Positions 1 through 5,877 of a stretch of 5,877 nt of DNA are shown here, one piece after another. The DNA comes from an uncultured Verrucomicrobiota bacterium (lineage in GTDB: Bacteria; Verrucomicrobiota; Verrucomicrobiae; Opitutales; Opitutaceae): the NCBI GenBank assembly GCA_946481225.1, contig CAMLNJ010000217.1, forward strand, positions 1 through 5,877, read 5' to 3'. The first letter of the stretch is position 1. Each line of letters starts with the position of its first letter. The position numbers and the translations under genes were made by a program. Under the pieces are notes generated by a model, which was not told the DNA's origin, made no database searches, and saw only the letters and a program-made list of their open reading frames with translations.

Positions 1-1161
1 CTGGCGAACCGCATCATCGAGGACGCCTATTACTCCGGCACCTCCGACATCCACGTCGAACCTTGGGAAAAAGAAATCGTGGTGCGCTACCGCATCGACG
101 GCGTCTGCCAGGAAAAGCTTCGTCTCCCGCACAAGGTCGGCCCGGCCCTCACCGCGCGCCTCAAGATCATGTGCAACCTCGACATCGCCGAGCGGCGCCT
201 CCCGCAGGACGGACGCATCGTCTTCAAGCAATTCACGAAAAAGGGCATCGACGTCGACCTGCGTGTCTCCACCGCGCCGCTCAATTACGGCGAAGGCGTC
301 GTCATGCGTATCCTCGACAAGCAGAAGTCGACGCTGCCGCTCACCGCGCTGGGCTTCTCCGAGGAGAACCTGGCCAGATACCGCGAGTGCATCCGCCAGC
401 CCTACGGCATGATCCTCCACTGCGGGCCGACGGGCTCCGGCAAGTCGATGACGCTCTACTCCGCGCTCGGCGAGATCAACGCCCCCGACATCGTCATCCG
501 CACCGCCGAGGATCCCATCGAATACACCCTGCCGGGCATCAACCAGATGCAGATGCACCGGCAGATCGGGCTCACCTTCGCGAGCGCGCTCCGCGCCTAC
601 CTCCGCCAAGACCCCGACATCATCCTGGTGGGCGAAATCCGCGACAAGGAGACCGCCGGCATCGCCGTCGAAGCCGCGCTCACCGGTCACTTGCTCATCT
701 CCACGCTGCACACCAACGACGCCCCGAGCACCGTGGCCCGTCTCACCGACATGGGCATCGAGCCCTTCATGATCAGCTCCTCGCTGCTCTGCGTGTGCGC
801 CCAGCGCCTCATGCGCCGCGTGTGCAAAACCTGCAAGATCGCGCACGAGCCGCAGGGGCGCGAAAAGGAGTTGCTCGAAAGCGCGATCGGCTGGTCCGGC
901 CCGATTTTCAAAGCCAGCCCCAAGGGGTGTCCGAAGTGCAACGGCACCGGCTACAAGGGCCGCGTCGGCATCCATGAGCTCATGGTCACCAACGGCGAAC
1001 TCATCGAAGGCATCAACAAGGGCCTCGAATCGGCCGAGTTGAAGAAGATCGCGATGCGCGGCGGCATGAAAACCCTCCACCAAGACAGCATGCTCAAAGT
1101 GAAGGAGGGTCTCACGACCATCGAGGAGGCGCTAGCCACGGTGCCTCCCGATTTGAGATAA
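1..1161 (+). CDS. GspE/PilB-family type II secretion / type IV pilus assembly ATPase (5' truncated)
   Basis: This is a hexameric cytoplasmic motor ATPase of the type II secretion / type IV pilus superfamily, which powers pseudopilus or pilus extension from the inner membrane. The reading frame is open from base 1, so the start and the N-terminal domain (roughly 170-200 residues in this family) lie upstream; 386 residues are visible. Visible residues begin in the N2 region (SDIHVEP, then RYRIDG). Next come Walker A GPTGSGKS (142-149), the Asp box around AEDPIEY (168-174), Walker B DIILVGE (206-212) followed by IRD, and the His box [12 protein letters not shown] (229-240). Two CxxC pairs (C275/C278 and C310/C313) match the family's zinc-binding tetracysteine element, followed by GTGYKGR. 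The C-terminus ([13 protein letters not shown]) is typical of GspE/PilB. The catalytic set looks intact. Cysteine-rich PilB and GspE cannot be told apart without the N-terminus and neighbours. No partner gene (pilT, pilC, gspF) follows, so this is the last gene of its unit on this strand. Confidence 0.95.
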   Translation: MANRIIEDAYYSGTSDIHVEPWEKEIVVRYRIDGVCQEKLRLPHKVGPALTARLKIMCNLDIAERRLPQDGRIVFKQFTKKGIDVDLRVSTAPLNYGEGVVMRILDKQKSTLPLTALGFSEENLARYRECIRQPYGMILHCGPTGSGKSMTLYSALGEINAPDIVIRTAEDPIEYTLPGINQMQMHRQIGLTFASALRAYLRQDPDIILVGEIRDKETAGIAVEAALTGHLLISTLHTNDAPSTVARLTDMGIEPFMISSSLLCVCAQRLMRRVCKTCKIAHEPQGREKELLESAIGWSGPIFKASPKGCPKCNGTGYKGRVGIHELMVTNGELIEGINKGLESAELKKIAMRGGMKTLHQDSMLKVKEGLTTIEEALATVPPDLR

Positions 1162-1195
1162 CACCCACACCCGTCTTTGGGGCTTGAGATCGGTG

Positions 1196-1219
1196 CGCGG
1201 GTGGATGGATCCGCCCGCG
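1196..1219 (+). terminator. Candidate hairpin terminator after the secretion ATPase
   Basis: CGCGGGTGG at 1196-1204 pairs with CCGCCCGCG at 1211-1219, giving nine consecutive pairs (one G-U wobble) around a 6-base loop, starting 34 bases after the ATPase stop. No run of T follows, so it is not a canonical intrinsic terminator. An overlapping alternative palindrome (GATCCGC/GCGGATC, 1208-1223) could compete. The placement just past a stop in a convergent gap favours an end-of-transcript role, but in GC-rich DNA such hairpins also arise by chance. Confidence 0.35.
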
Positions 1220-1330
1220 GATCGGCCGGCCGCTCAACGCGGCAGCGCGTATGGAGATGGAGGCGTGCGCAGGGAGGCGCGCGCCCACCTTTAGGGGCGA
1301 GTTTCAGCCTCAAAACGCAGATCAAACCGG

Positions 1331-1360
1331 CCACGGATTCCACAGATTGGCACGGATCGA
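1331..1360. repeat. Short degenerate tandem repeat with CACGGAT core (ATCCGTG on the other strand)
   Basis: Three near-identical heptamers, CACGGAT (1332-1338), CACAGAT (1341-1347) and CACGGAT (1351-1357), are spaced 9-10 bases apart. The same core appears as CGCGGAT or CACGGAT, and as its complement, around the palindromic element at 4104-4325, so the two convergent gaps share a repeat family. Dispersed repeats of this kind are familiar to me from Verrucomicrobiota and Planctomycetota intergenic DNA, but that is recollection rather than a search. Apart from this repeat and the hairpin at 1196-1219, I see nothing else in the 286-base gap. Confidence 0.5.
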
Positions 1361-1447
1361 GACAGACGCGGAATAGACGAGAGGTGAGATCTTCTTTCCG
1401 ATCAGTTTTCCCATTTGACCCGATGTAGTCGGCTCGGGCGGGACGGT

Positions 1448-2590
1448 TCAGCCGTTGGCGGCCGGAGGCTCGATTCCGCCGCCGCCATCGGGTTTCCGGC
1501 GTAGCTTTAGCACGACATCCTCGCTGTTGATCGGCATGGGCGGGGCGGTCTCACGCCCGGTGAGGGAGACGGGCTCGTCGGCGGGCTTGAGCGTCGGCGT
1601 CGTTGGCGCTCCGCCGGATCCCGCGAGGGGACCGCGCGACGGTTCGGTTGGATCGGCGGGCTGAAGCGGAGAGACGGCCGGAGGCGGAGTGGCGGGCGAA
1701 GGCGGAGTGCTGCGCGCGCCCGGCCGCAACGAGAGGCTGGGCCGCTCCGGCGTCGGCTCTTCGGGCGCCAAGGGCGTTTCGGGAACTTTGGGCGCTGGGG
1801 TGTCGCGTCTGCGTTTTTCGGCTTCCGAAAGGACGATCTCCACTTCGGGCTTTCGGGTGTAGGCGATCTTTTTGGACGCGGCCTCGGGGGCGTCGGCTTC
1901 GATTTTGCGCAACGAAGGATGAACGAATTTTTTCCCGCGGACAGACTTCAGGCGAGCATCCTTCTGGCGGTCGTAGGCGGCGAGCAGCAGCGACTGCACG
2001 CCGAGGAGGCCCAAGCCGAGGAGCGCCCATTCTTGGATGCGGCTGTTGGTCCAAAGGATATCCCAAGGCCCGTCATTTTTCTCGGCAAAGACGAAGGGCA
2101 CGGTTGGCTTCGCGTGGCTGGGAGCGGCCTCGGCCTGGGCCCGGGGGCGGATTTGGACGCCGGGCCCCGGAGGGCCCATCCATTTGTCGACCATCTCGTC
2201 AAAGAGCCGCGTGTCCTCGATTTTCACGGGGCTGCCATCCTCCGCCGCGCGCAGACGCAGGCTGTTTGCCACCGGCCGCATCGAATAGTCGACCAGATCG
2301 GTCGCGAGGTCTCGCGTTAGAAAACGGATTTGCCGGGTCTCTCCGTCCTTCAGCTCTTGGTCGGTTTCGAGGAGCACCTCGTATTGGGGCTCCAGCTTCG
2401 CGGTGTAGCTGCGGATTTGTTTGATCGGCGGGGTCGTCCATCGCTCGGCGTTGTAGCGCTTGCCGATCACCACGGTCGCCTCGCGGCCTTGGTCATGGAA
2501 GAAGCGGGCGCATTGCCAGCTGTTCCAGCCCACCATGCCGATCAAAGCGCCCAGGCCGACGCCAAGGAGAAGGAGAATGAGGCGTTTCAT
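1448..2590 (-). CDS. Hypothetical membrane protein with two TM segments and a proline-rich C-terminal tail
   Basis: I do not recognise a named family. The predicted protein is 380 residues from the ATG at 2590. That start puts MKR directly before a hydrophobic segment (about 4-22); an in-frame TTG at 2635 would add 15 residues and is less likely. Residues about 35-130 look like a beta-rich domain (ATVVIGKRY, then YEVLLETDQELKDGETRQIRFL). A second hydrophobic segment lies at about 188-206 (WALLGLGLLGVQSLLLAAY), followed by basic RQKDARLK. Positive-inside reasoning puts residues 23-187 outside the cytoplasm and the tail inside. Residues about 264-356 are rich in Pro, Ser, Thr and Glu and are probably disordered. 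The TM / beta-domain / TM layout loosely recalls DUF3592-type proteins, which is a weak inference. No Shine-Dalgarno sequence is visible; the 20 bases upstream are pyrimidine-rich. It converges with the ATPase and diverges from the methyltransferase, so context gives no function. Protein-like composition, membrane segments and length support it being real. Confidence 0.75.
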   Translation of the reverse strand: MKRLILLLLGVGLGALIGMVGWNSWQCARFFHDQGREATVVIGKRYNAERWTTPPIKQIRSYTAKLEPQYEVLLETDQELKDGETRQIRFLTRDLATDLVDYSMRPVANSLRLRAAEDGSPVKIEDTRLFDEMVDKWMGPPGPGVQIRPRAQAEAAPSHAKPTVPFVFAEKNDGPWDILWTNSRIQEWALLGLGLLGVQSLLLAAYDRQKDARLKSVRGKKFVHPSLRKIEADAPEAASKKIAYTRKPEVEIVLSEAEKRRRDTPAPKVPETPLAPEEPTPERPSLSLRPGARSTPPSPATPPPAVSPLQPADPTEPSRGPLAGSGGAPTTPTLKPADEPVSLTGRETAPPMPINSEDVVLKLRRKPDGGGGIEPPAANG

Positions 2591-2766
2591 GCGAAGAAGG
2601 AGAGGAGTAGGGGAGGCCGCCGTGCCGGCGACCAAAGGAGCAAGCCTTTAAGCTGATGGCGTCTGCGGCCGTCAACCGGCGCTTTGCGCGGGAGCGGCGC
2701 CGCCGCCCGCGGAAAAACGTCGCTCCCCGGCGCTCTTTTCGGATTTTCCTCACCGTCACGCCGCCC

Positions 2767-4080
2767 ATGACCCGCGACTCGTCCGACTCCACCCCATCCC
2801 GCTCGCCCGCCGATTTCGAAGGCGATGACGAGGCGCTGCTCGCGCCTGCCCCCGCGCCGGGCGGAGGGCGTCAGTTGCCGCCGCCGGTGCCGCCGGCCGA
2901 GCGCAAGCGCCCTTGGGTGCAGTTGAAATACTTCACCTTTCAGCCCGCGATTTTCCCGCGGCTCCTTGGCGAAGCATCCCCGGATGCCCGTCCCGGGGAT
3001 TTGGTCAACGTCTACGACAAGGGCGGCCAGCCGCTCGGCATCGGCCTCTACAACCCGCGCGCCAAGATGGTGCTTCGCGTGGTCGCGCACGGGGCCGACG
3101 CCCAGCTTGGCGAGGCTTATTTCGAAACCGCCATCCGTCGCGCCGTGGCGCTCCGGCGGGAGCTGTTCCGCCTCGATGAGACGACCGACGCCTACCGGCT
3201 GATCAACTCCGACGGAGACGGCCTTTCCGGCCTGATCGTCGACCGTTACGCCGACACGCTTCTCTGCGAGGTGACGAGCTTCGGGATGGCGCGCCGTCTG
3301 CCCGGGTGGCTGCCGCTGATCCACGAGCTGGCCGGCACGAAGTTCGCCCGCGTCCACGTCGACCACGACCTCGGCTCGCTCGAGGGCATCAAGCCAAGCT
3401 GGTTCAACGAAACCAACGCCGCCGCGCCCGACAAAGTGAAGATCCGCGAGCACGGCGTGCGCTACGAGGTGGACTTCGCCGAGGGGCACAAGACCGGCTT
3501 TTTCTGCGACCAGCGGGAAAACCGCCGCATGATCGCGAAGTTCACCAAGGGCGCGCGCATGCTCGACCTCTGTTGCTACAGCGCCGGCTTTTCGATCAAC
3601 GCCAAGGTCAACGGCGGCGCCGAGGAGGTGACCGCGGTCGACCTCGACGAGGCCGCGGTGGCGATGGCGAAGCGCAACGCCAACCTGAACCAGGCGCGTA
3701 TCAAGTTTGTTCATACGGACGCCTTCGCCTACGCGCGCCAGATGGCGACCAACGGCGAAAAGTGGGACCTCGTGGTGCTCGATCCGCCGAAGCTGATTTT
3801 CACCCGCGAGGCCGCGGGCAACGCCGAGGGCCGGCGCAAATACGAGGACCTGAACCAGCTCGCGCTCTCGCTGGTGAAGCCGGGCGGCATCTTCGTCACC
3901 TGCTCCTGCTCGGGGTTGCTGAGCTGGGAGGACTTCGAGGAGCACGTGATCAAGGCGGCGCACCGCCTGAACCGCCGCTTGCAGTTCCTCGACCGCACGG
4001 GGGCCGGCGCCGATCACCCGATCTACTCGAACTGCCTCGAAAGCCGCTACCTCAAGCTCCTCTGGGCGCGGGTATGGTGA
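2767..4080 (+). CDS. RlmI-like class I SAM-dependent 23S rRNA (cytosine-5) methyltransferase
   Basis: This protein probably transfers a methyl group from SAM to carbon 5 of a cytosine in 23S rRNA; E. coli RlmI acts on C1962. From the ATG at 2767 it has 437 residues. Domains in order: a Pro/Ser/Asp-rich extension (1-47), a PUA-like RNA-binding region (about 50-110), a linking domain containing SDGDGLSGLIVDRY, the family signature GHKTGFFCDQRENR (240-253), and a Rossmann methyltransferase fold. In the fold, motif I is LDLCCYSAGF (266-275), the acidic SAM-ribose site is AVDLD, motif IV is DPPK (339-342), and TCSCSG (378-383) carries the cysteines expected of a m5C enzyme. RlmI homologues are about 390-400 residues and start near the PUA domain, so the extension is unusual. 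An upstream in-frame ATG at 2656 would add 37 Arg-rich residues; AAAGGAG at 2634-2640 lies 15 bases before it, too far for a normal ribosome site. I prefer 2767, though it too lacks a Shine-Dalgarno sequence. The exact rRNA target is not shown by sequence. Confidence 0.9.
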   Translation: MTRDSSDSTPSRSPADFEGDDEALLAPAPAPGGGRQLPPPVPPAERKRPWVQLKYFTFQPAIFPRLLGEASPDARPGDLVNVYDKGGQPLGIGLYNPRAKMVLRVVAHGADAQLGEAYFETAIRRAVALRRELFRLDETTDAYRLINSDGDGLSGLIVDRYADTLLCEVTSFGMARRLPGWLPLIHELAGTKFARVHVDHDLGSLEGIKPSWFNETNAAAPDKVKIREHGVRYEVDFAEGHKTGFFCDQRENRRMIAKFTKGARMLDLCCYSAGFSINAKVNGGAEEVTAVDLDEAAVAMAKRNANLNQARIKFVHTDAFAYARQMATNGEKWDLVVLDPPKLIFTREAAGNAEGRRKYEDLNQLALSLVKPGGIFVTCSCSGLLSWEDFEEHVIKAAHRLNRRLQFLDRTGAGADHPIYSNCLESRYLKLLWARVW

Positions 4081-4103
4081 GCCGATCGAATCGATCCGGG
4101 TCT

Positions 4104-4325
4104 AACCGCGGGTGACGCGGATCGGCGCGATAATTTAGAACCACGGATATCATGCCGATCACGCTTTCCTTTTGGACTTTGGCGTGGACCGGCCCGGTGT
4201 AGGCCAGACCGCTGGTCTGGCTGCCTGGCTCCAGGCTTTTCAAGCAGCCCGACCGGTCGGGCCTACATCCTACCTGCATGGATACCAAACCTTCCGCACC
4301 ACGCGCATCCGCGCCATCCGCGGTT
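4104..4325. repeat. Nested compound inverted repeat (REP/BIME- or MITE-like) between convergent genes
   Basis: The outer arms are 4104-4129 and 4302-4325; the reverse complement of the right arm matches the left in 22 of 26 aligned columns. Inside is a second inverted pair, 4198-4224 and 4244-4267 (22 of 27 columns), which begins and ends with TGTAGGCC/GGCCTACA-type sequence. Each inner arm folds on itself: GCCAGACC/GGTCTGGC with a 3-base loop (4203-4221) on the left, and a perfect 16-base palindrome GCCCGACCGGTCGGGC (4247-4262) on the right. A third small hairpin sits between them (4223-4236). The right outer arm contains CATCCGCG twice, 9 bases apart (4306 and 4315), followed by eight A (4326-4333). 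There is no reading frame inside that I credit. This arrangement suggests a non-coding repeat element or a two-way transcription stop; I cannot tell which from one copy. Confidence 0.7.
4223..4240 (+). terminator. Candidate intrinsic terminator for the methyltransferase gene
   Basis: GCCTGG (4223-4228) and CCAGGC (4231-4236) form a small stem, realistically five pairs with a 4-base loop, followed at once by TTTT (4237-4240). It lies about 140 bases after the methyltransferase stop, in the centre of the larger inverted-repeat cluster, so it could equally be just part of that repeat. The T tract is short. Confidence 0.35.
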
Positions 4326-4364
4326 AAAAAAAATCCGCGGTATGGCGGTCGGTGGGATTGAAGC

Positions 4365-5465
4365 TCAGGCGCCGACCTTGAAGAGGGCGACGTCGCCGTC
4401 GCGGAAGACGTATTCCTTGCCTTCGAGGCGGTATTTGCCGGCTTCGCGCGCGGCGGCCGTGCTGCCGAGGCGGATCAGGTCCTCGTAGGAGACGACCTCG
4501 GCCTTGATGAAGTTTTTCTCGAAATCGGTATGGATCACGCCTGCGGCTTGGGGCGCCTTCCAGCCTTTCTTGATCGTCCAGCAGCGCACCTCTTTTTCGC
4601 CGGCGGTGAAGTAGGTCTGCAGGCCGAGCAGGGAGTAGCTCTCGCGGATGAGATTCGAGACGCCGGAATCGGTGACGCCGAGGTCCTTGAGGAACTCTTT
4701 CGCCTCCTCGGGCGAGAGGTCGATGAGCTCGGCCTCGATGCGGGCGCTGATCGGCACGTAGGCGGCGTCGTGGTGGGCCTTCACGAAAGCGGCGACTTTT
4801 TGCACGAAGGGGTTGGCCTCGGCGTTGGCGAGATCGCCCTCGGCGACGTTGCAGGCGTAGAGGACGGGTTTGGCGGATAGGAGCTGGAAGAACTGGAGGA
4901 GCTTCTTCTCGTCGTCGCTGCACTCGAGGATGTTGGCGGGTTTGCCGGCGTTGAGGTGGGGGATGAGTTTCTCGAGGATGGCGAGTTCGGCCTGGGCGTC
5001 CTTGTCGCCGGATTTGGCGAGCTTTTGCGTCTTGGCGACGCGCTTTTCGACGGCCTCGAGGTCGGCGAGCACGAGCTCGGTGGTGATGACCTCGATGTCG
5101 CGCACGGGATCGACGCTGCCCATGGTGTGGATCACGTCGGGGTCCTCGAAGCAGCGCACGACGTGCACGATCGCGTCGGTCTCGCGGATGTTGGCGAGGA
5201 ACTGGTTGCCGAGGCCTTCGCCCTTGCTGGCGCCGGCGACGAGGCCGGCGATGTCGACGAACTCGATCACGGCGGGAATGACGACCTTCGTTTTGGCGAT
5301 GTCCTTCAGGACGTAGGCGCGGTCGTCGGGCACGGTGACGACGCCGACGTTCGGGTCGATGGTGCAGAACGGATAGTTCGCGGCCTCGGCTTTGCGGGAG
5401 CGGGTGAGGGCGTTGAAGAGGGTGGACTTGCCCACGTTGGGGAGACCGACGATTCCGGCTTTCAT
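4365..5465 (-). CDS. ychF: Ribosome-binding ATPase/GTPase YchF (OLA1/Obg family)
   Basis: YchF is a near-universal cytoplasmic P-loop NTPase that binds the ribosome, prefers ATP to GTP in studied homologues, and is linked to translation and stress control. The predicted protein is 366 residues, the usual family length (about 363), starting MKAGIVGLPNVGKST at the ATG at 5465. Visible motifs: G1 loop GLPNVGKST (7-15), the NYPFCTIDPN switch region (30-39), G3 DIAGLV (71-76) followed by the glycine-rich ASKGEGLGNQF, the altered G4 motif NVAE (206-209) in place of NKxD, which fits relaxed nucleotide choice, and PISAR (238-242). His113 lies where the family has its catalytic histidine. A coiled-coil insert spans about 125-200, and the TGS domain about 283-365 (LQTYFTAGEKEVRCWTI, then EYVFRDGDVALFKVG). 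It is complete with no missing key residue. It diverges from lysS and converges on the methyltransferase gene. No Shine-Dalgarno sequence is apparent upstream. Confidence 0.98.
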   Translation of the reverse strand: MKAGIVGLPNVGKSTLFNALTRSRKAEAANYPFCTIDPNVGVVTVPDDRAYVLKDIAKTKVVIPAVIEFVDIAGLVAGASKGEGLGNQFLANIRETDAIVHVVRCFEDPDVIHTMGSVDPVRDIEVITTELVLADLEAVEKRVAKTQKLAKSGDKDAQAELAILEKLIPHLNAGKPANILECSDDEKKLLQFFQLLSAKPVLYACNVAEGDLANAEANPFVQKVAAFVKAHHDAAYVPISARIEAELIDLSPEEAKEFLKDLGVTDSGVSNLIRESYSLLGLQTYFTAGEKEVRCWTIKKGWKAPQAAGVIHTDFEKNFIKAEVVSYEDLIRLGSTAAAREAGKYRLEGKEYVFRDGDVALFKVGA

Positions 5466-5541
5466 AAACGGTCAGGTTCCGCGCTCGGCGGCGGGAGGGT
5501 CAAGGATTGTCTCGGCCTGGCTTCGCGATCCTGCGAGGGAG

Positions 5542-5561
5542 CGGCCCCTGACATGGGGCCG
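5542..5561. repeat. Perfect hairpin in the ychF-lysS intergenic region
   Basis: CGGCCCC (5542-5548) and GGGGCCG (5555-5561) form a perfect 7-base inverted repeat around the 6-base spacer TGACAT. It lies about 75 bases upstream of the ychF start and 160 bases upstream of lysS, so it could be an operator-like site, a transcript leader hairpin for either gene, or a REP-like fragment. No T run adjoins it on either strand. Confidence 0.35.
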
Positions 5562-5628
5562 TGGGGGCGTCAGCTTGCGGTCGAGGACTCGCGCCTGCCG
5601 CGGGTTCTGTCGCCACTGGTTTGTTTAT

Positions 5629-5670
5629 GGGCGATATCTCGCGTCTTGGTCTTGGCCCGAGACCTCGCCC
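5629..5670 (+). promoter_or_regulatory. Candidate leader stem-loop upstream of lysS
   Basis: GGGCGA (5629-5634) pairs with TCGCCC (5665-5670), and inside it TCTCG (5637-5641) pairs with CGAGA (5658-5662), leaving a 2-by-2 internal bulge and a 16-base loop. The structure ends 52 bases before the lysS ATG and would lie in its leader if transcription starts upstream. It does not resemble a T-box (no specifier-loop or antiterminator features recognised) or a lysine riboswitch, which is far longer. I see no convincing -10/-35 pair nearby. Chance folding in GC-rich DNA remains possible. Confidence 0.3.
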
Positions 5671-5722
5671 GGGGATTTGCGTTTGCCGGGGCCGGAGCAG
5701 GACTTCACGGTGCCCGATTTCC

Positions 5723-5877
5723 ATGAGCGATAACGTGCCCGACATTTCCCACGACCAACATGCCGTGCGACGCCAGAAGCTGGCCGAGCTCCGCGCCGCG
5801 GGCTTCGACCCTTTTCGCGCCAACGTCGCGACCACGCACTTTTCGCAGGACGCCAAAGCGCTCTACGTCGACGGTCA
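5723..5877 (+). CDS. lysS: Lysyl-tRNA synthetase, class II (N-terminal fragment, 3' truncated by window)
   Basis: Reading from the ATG at 5723, the frame stays open to the window end and gives 51 complete codons. The peptide begins MSDNVPDISHDQHAVRRQKL and continues AELRAAGFDPFRANV, then ALYVDG. A short charged N-terminal helix of the form VRRxKLxxLRxxGxDPF is the hallmark of bacterial LysRS just before its anticodon-binding OB fold, which would lie beyond the edge. LysRS charges tRNA-Lys with lysine in the cytoplasm. The call rests on this N-terminal pattern only, since no catalytic motif is in view. The start follows GATTTCC with no Shine-Dalgarno sequence at normal spacing; the nearest GGAG/AGGA (5694-5702) is 20 or more bases away. 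It diverges from ychF across a 257-base gap. Confidence 0.77.
   Translation, partial: MSDNVPDISHDQHAVRRQKLAELRAAGFDPFRANVATTHFSQDAKALYVDG

Noticed and set aside
63..977. A 304-codon plus-strand frame overlapping the ATPase in another phase
   Set aside because: Arg/His/Pro-rich shadow of the ATPase; the ATPase frame carries all family motifs.
1419..1438. CCCGA/TCGGG inverted repeat just past the stop of the minus-strand hypothetical gene as a terminator
   Set aside because: Only five pairs with a 10-base loop and no T run; expected by chance at this base composition.
1603..2424. A 273-codon plus-strand frame opposite the hypothetical membrane protein
   Set aside because: Its product is rich in Arg, Ala and Gly with no recognisable segment, whereas the minus-strand frame has two clean hydrophobic segments with matching charge asymmetry.
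2587..4017. A 476-codon open frame on the minus strand, antisense to the methyltransferase
   Set aside because: It mirrors the methyltransferase gene almost entirely; the product is a low-sense Ala/Val/Arg/His-rich sequence with no domain, while the plus strand has clear catalytic motifs. Long antisense frames are common in GC-rich genes.
4052..4288. A 78-codon minus-strand frame in the methyltransferase-ychF gap
   Set aside because: It lies mainly over the inverted-repeat element and overlaps the methyltransferase end; its peptide simply reflects the repeats.
4326..4377. Possible intrinsic terminator for ychF: eight T on the minus strand (4326-4333) with upstream pairing GGTCGG/CCGACC (4347-4352, 4372-4377)
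   Set aside because: The stem overlaps the ychF stop, its loop is 19 bases, and 13 bases separate it from the T run. The T tract may still matter, but the hairpin-plus-tail geometry is not met.
5475..5503. A TTGACC hexamer upstream of ychF (minus strand) as a -35 box
   Set aside because: At the expected 17-base spacing the -10 position reads GGAACC, which bears no likeness to TATAAT.
4956..5726. A 256-codon plus-strand frame across ychF and the gap
   Set aside because: It is antisense to ychF over most of its length and its product is Gly/Asp/Val-rich without motifs; ychF is unambiguous on the other strand.

Overview
This window looks like a chromosomal segment from a high-GC Gram-negative bacterium. 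The protein style, the lack of Shine-Dalgarno sequences and the short repeats built on ATCCGYG recall Verrucomicrobiota (Opitutales-like). That placement is an inference from sequence character; no 16S or other marker gene is present.

Layout from left to right: (1) positions 1-1161 (+) are the C-terminal two thirds of a GspE/PilB-family secretion or pilus-assembly ATPase, cut by the window edge. (2) Positions 1162-1447 are a convergent gap with a GC-rich hairpin and a short degenerate repeat. (3) Positions 1448-2590 (-) encode an unrecognised membrane protein with two predicted transmembrane segments and a long proline-rich tail. (4) Positions 2591-2766 are a divergent gap with no promoter I can defend. 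(5) Positions 2767-4080 (+) encode an RlmI-like class I SAM-dependent rRNA (cytosine-5) methyltransferase. (6) Positions 4081-4364 are a second convergent gap, filled by a nested set of inverted repeats (4104-4325). (7) Positions 4365-5465 (-) encode the universally conserved ATPase/GTPase YchF. (8) Positions 5466-5722 are a divergent gap with two hairpins. (9) Positions 5723-5877 (+) are the first 51 codons of a probable lysyl-tRNA synthetase.

The genes do not form one operon: strands alternate (+, -, +, -, +), so each probably has its own transcription unit. Three of them serve translation (rRNA methylation, ribosome-associated YchF, tRNA charging), while the ATPase belongs to an envelope machine whose other parts lie outside the window. 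The coding content is mostly ordinary housekeeping, and I see no defence island, CRISPR array, transposase or biosynthetic cluster. The items most worth a second look are the compound palindrome at 4104-4325, its sequence relation to the repeat at 1331-1360, and the unrecognised proline-rich membrane protein.
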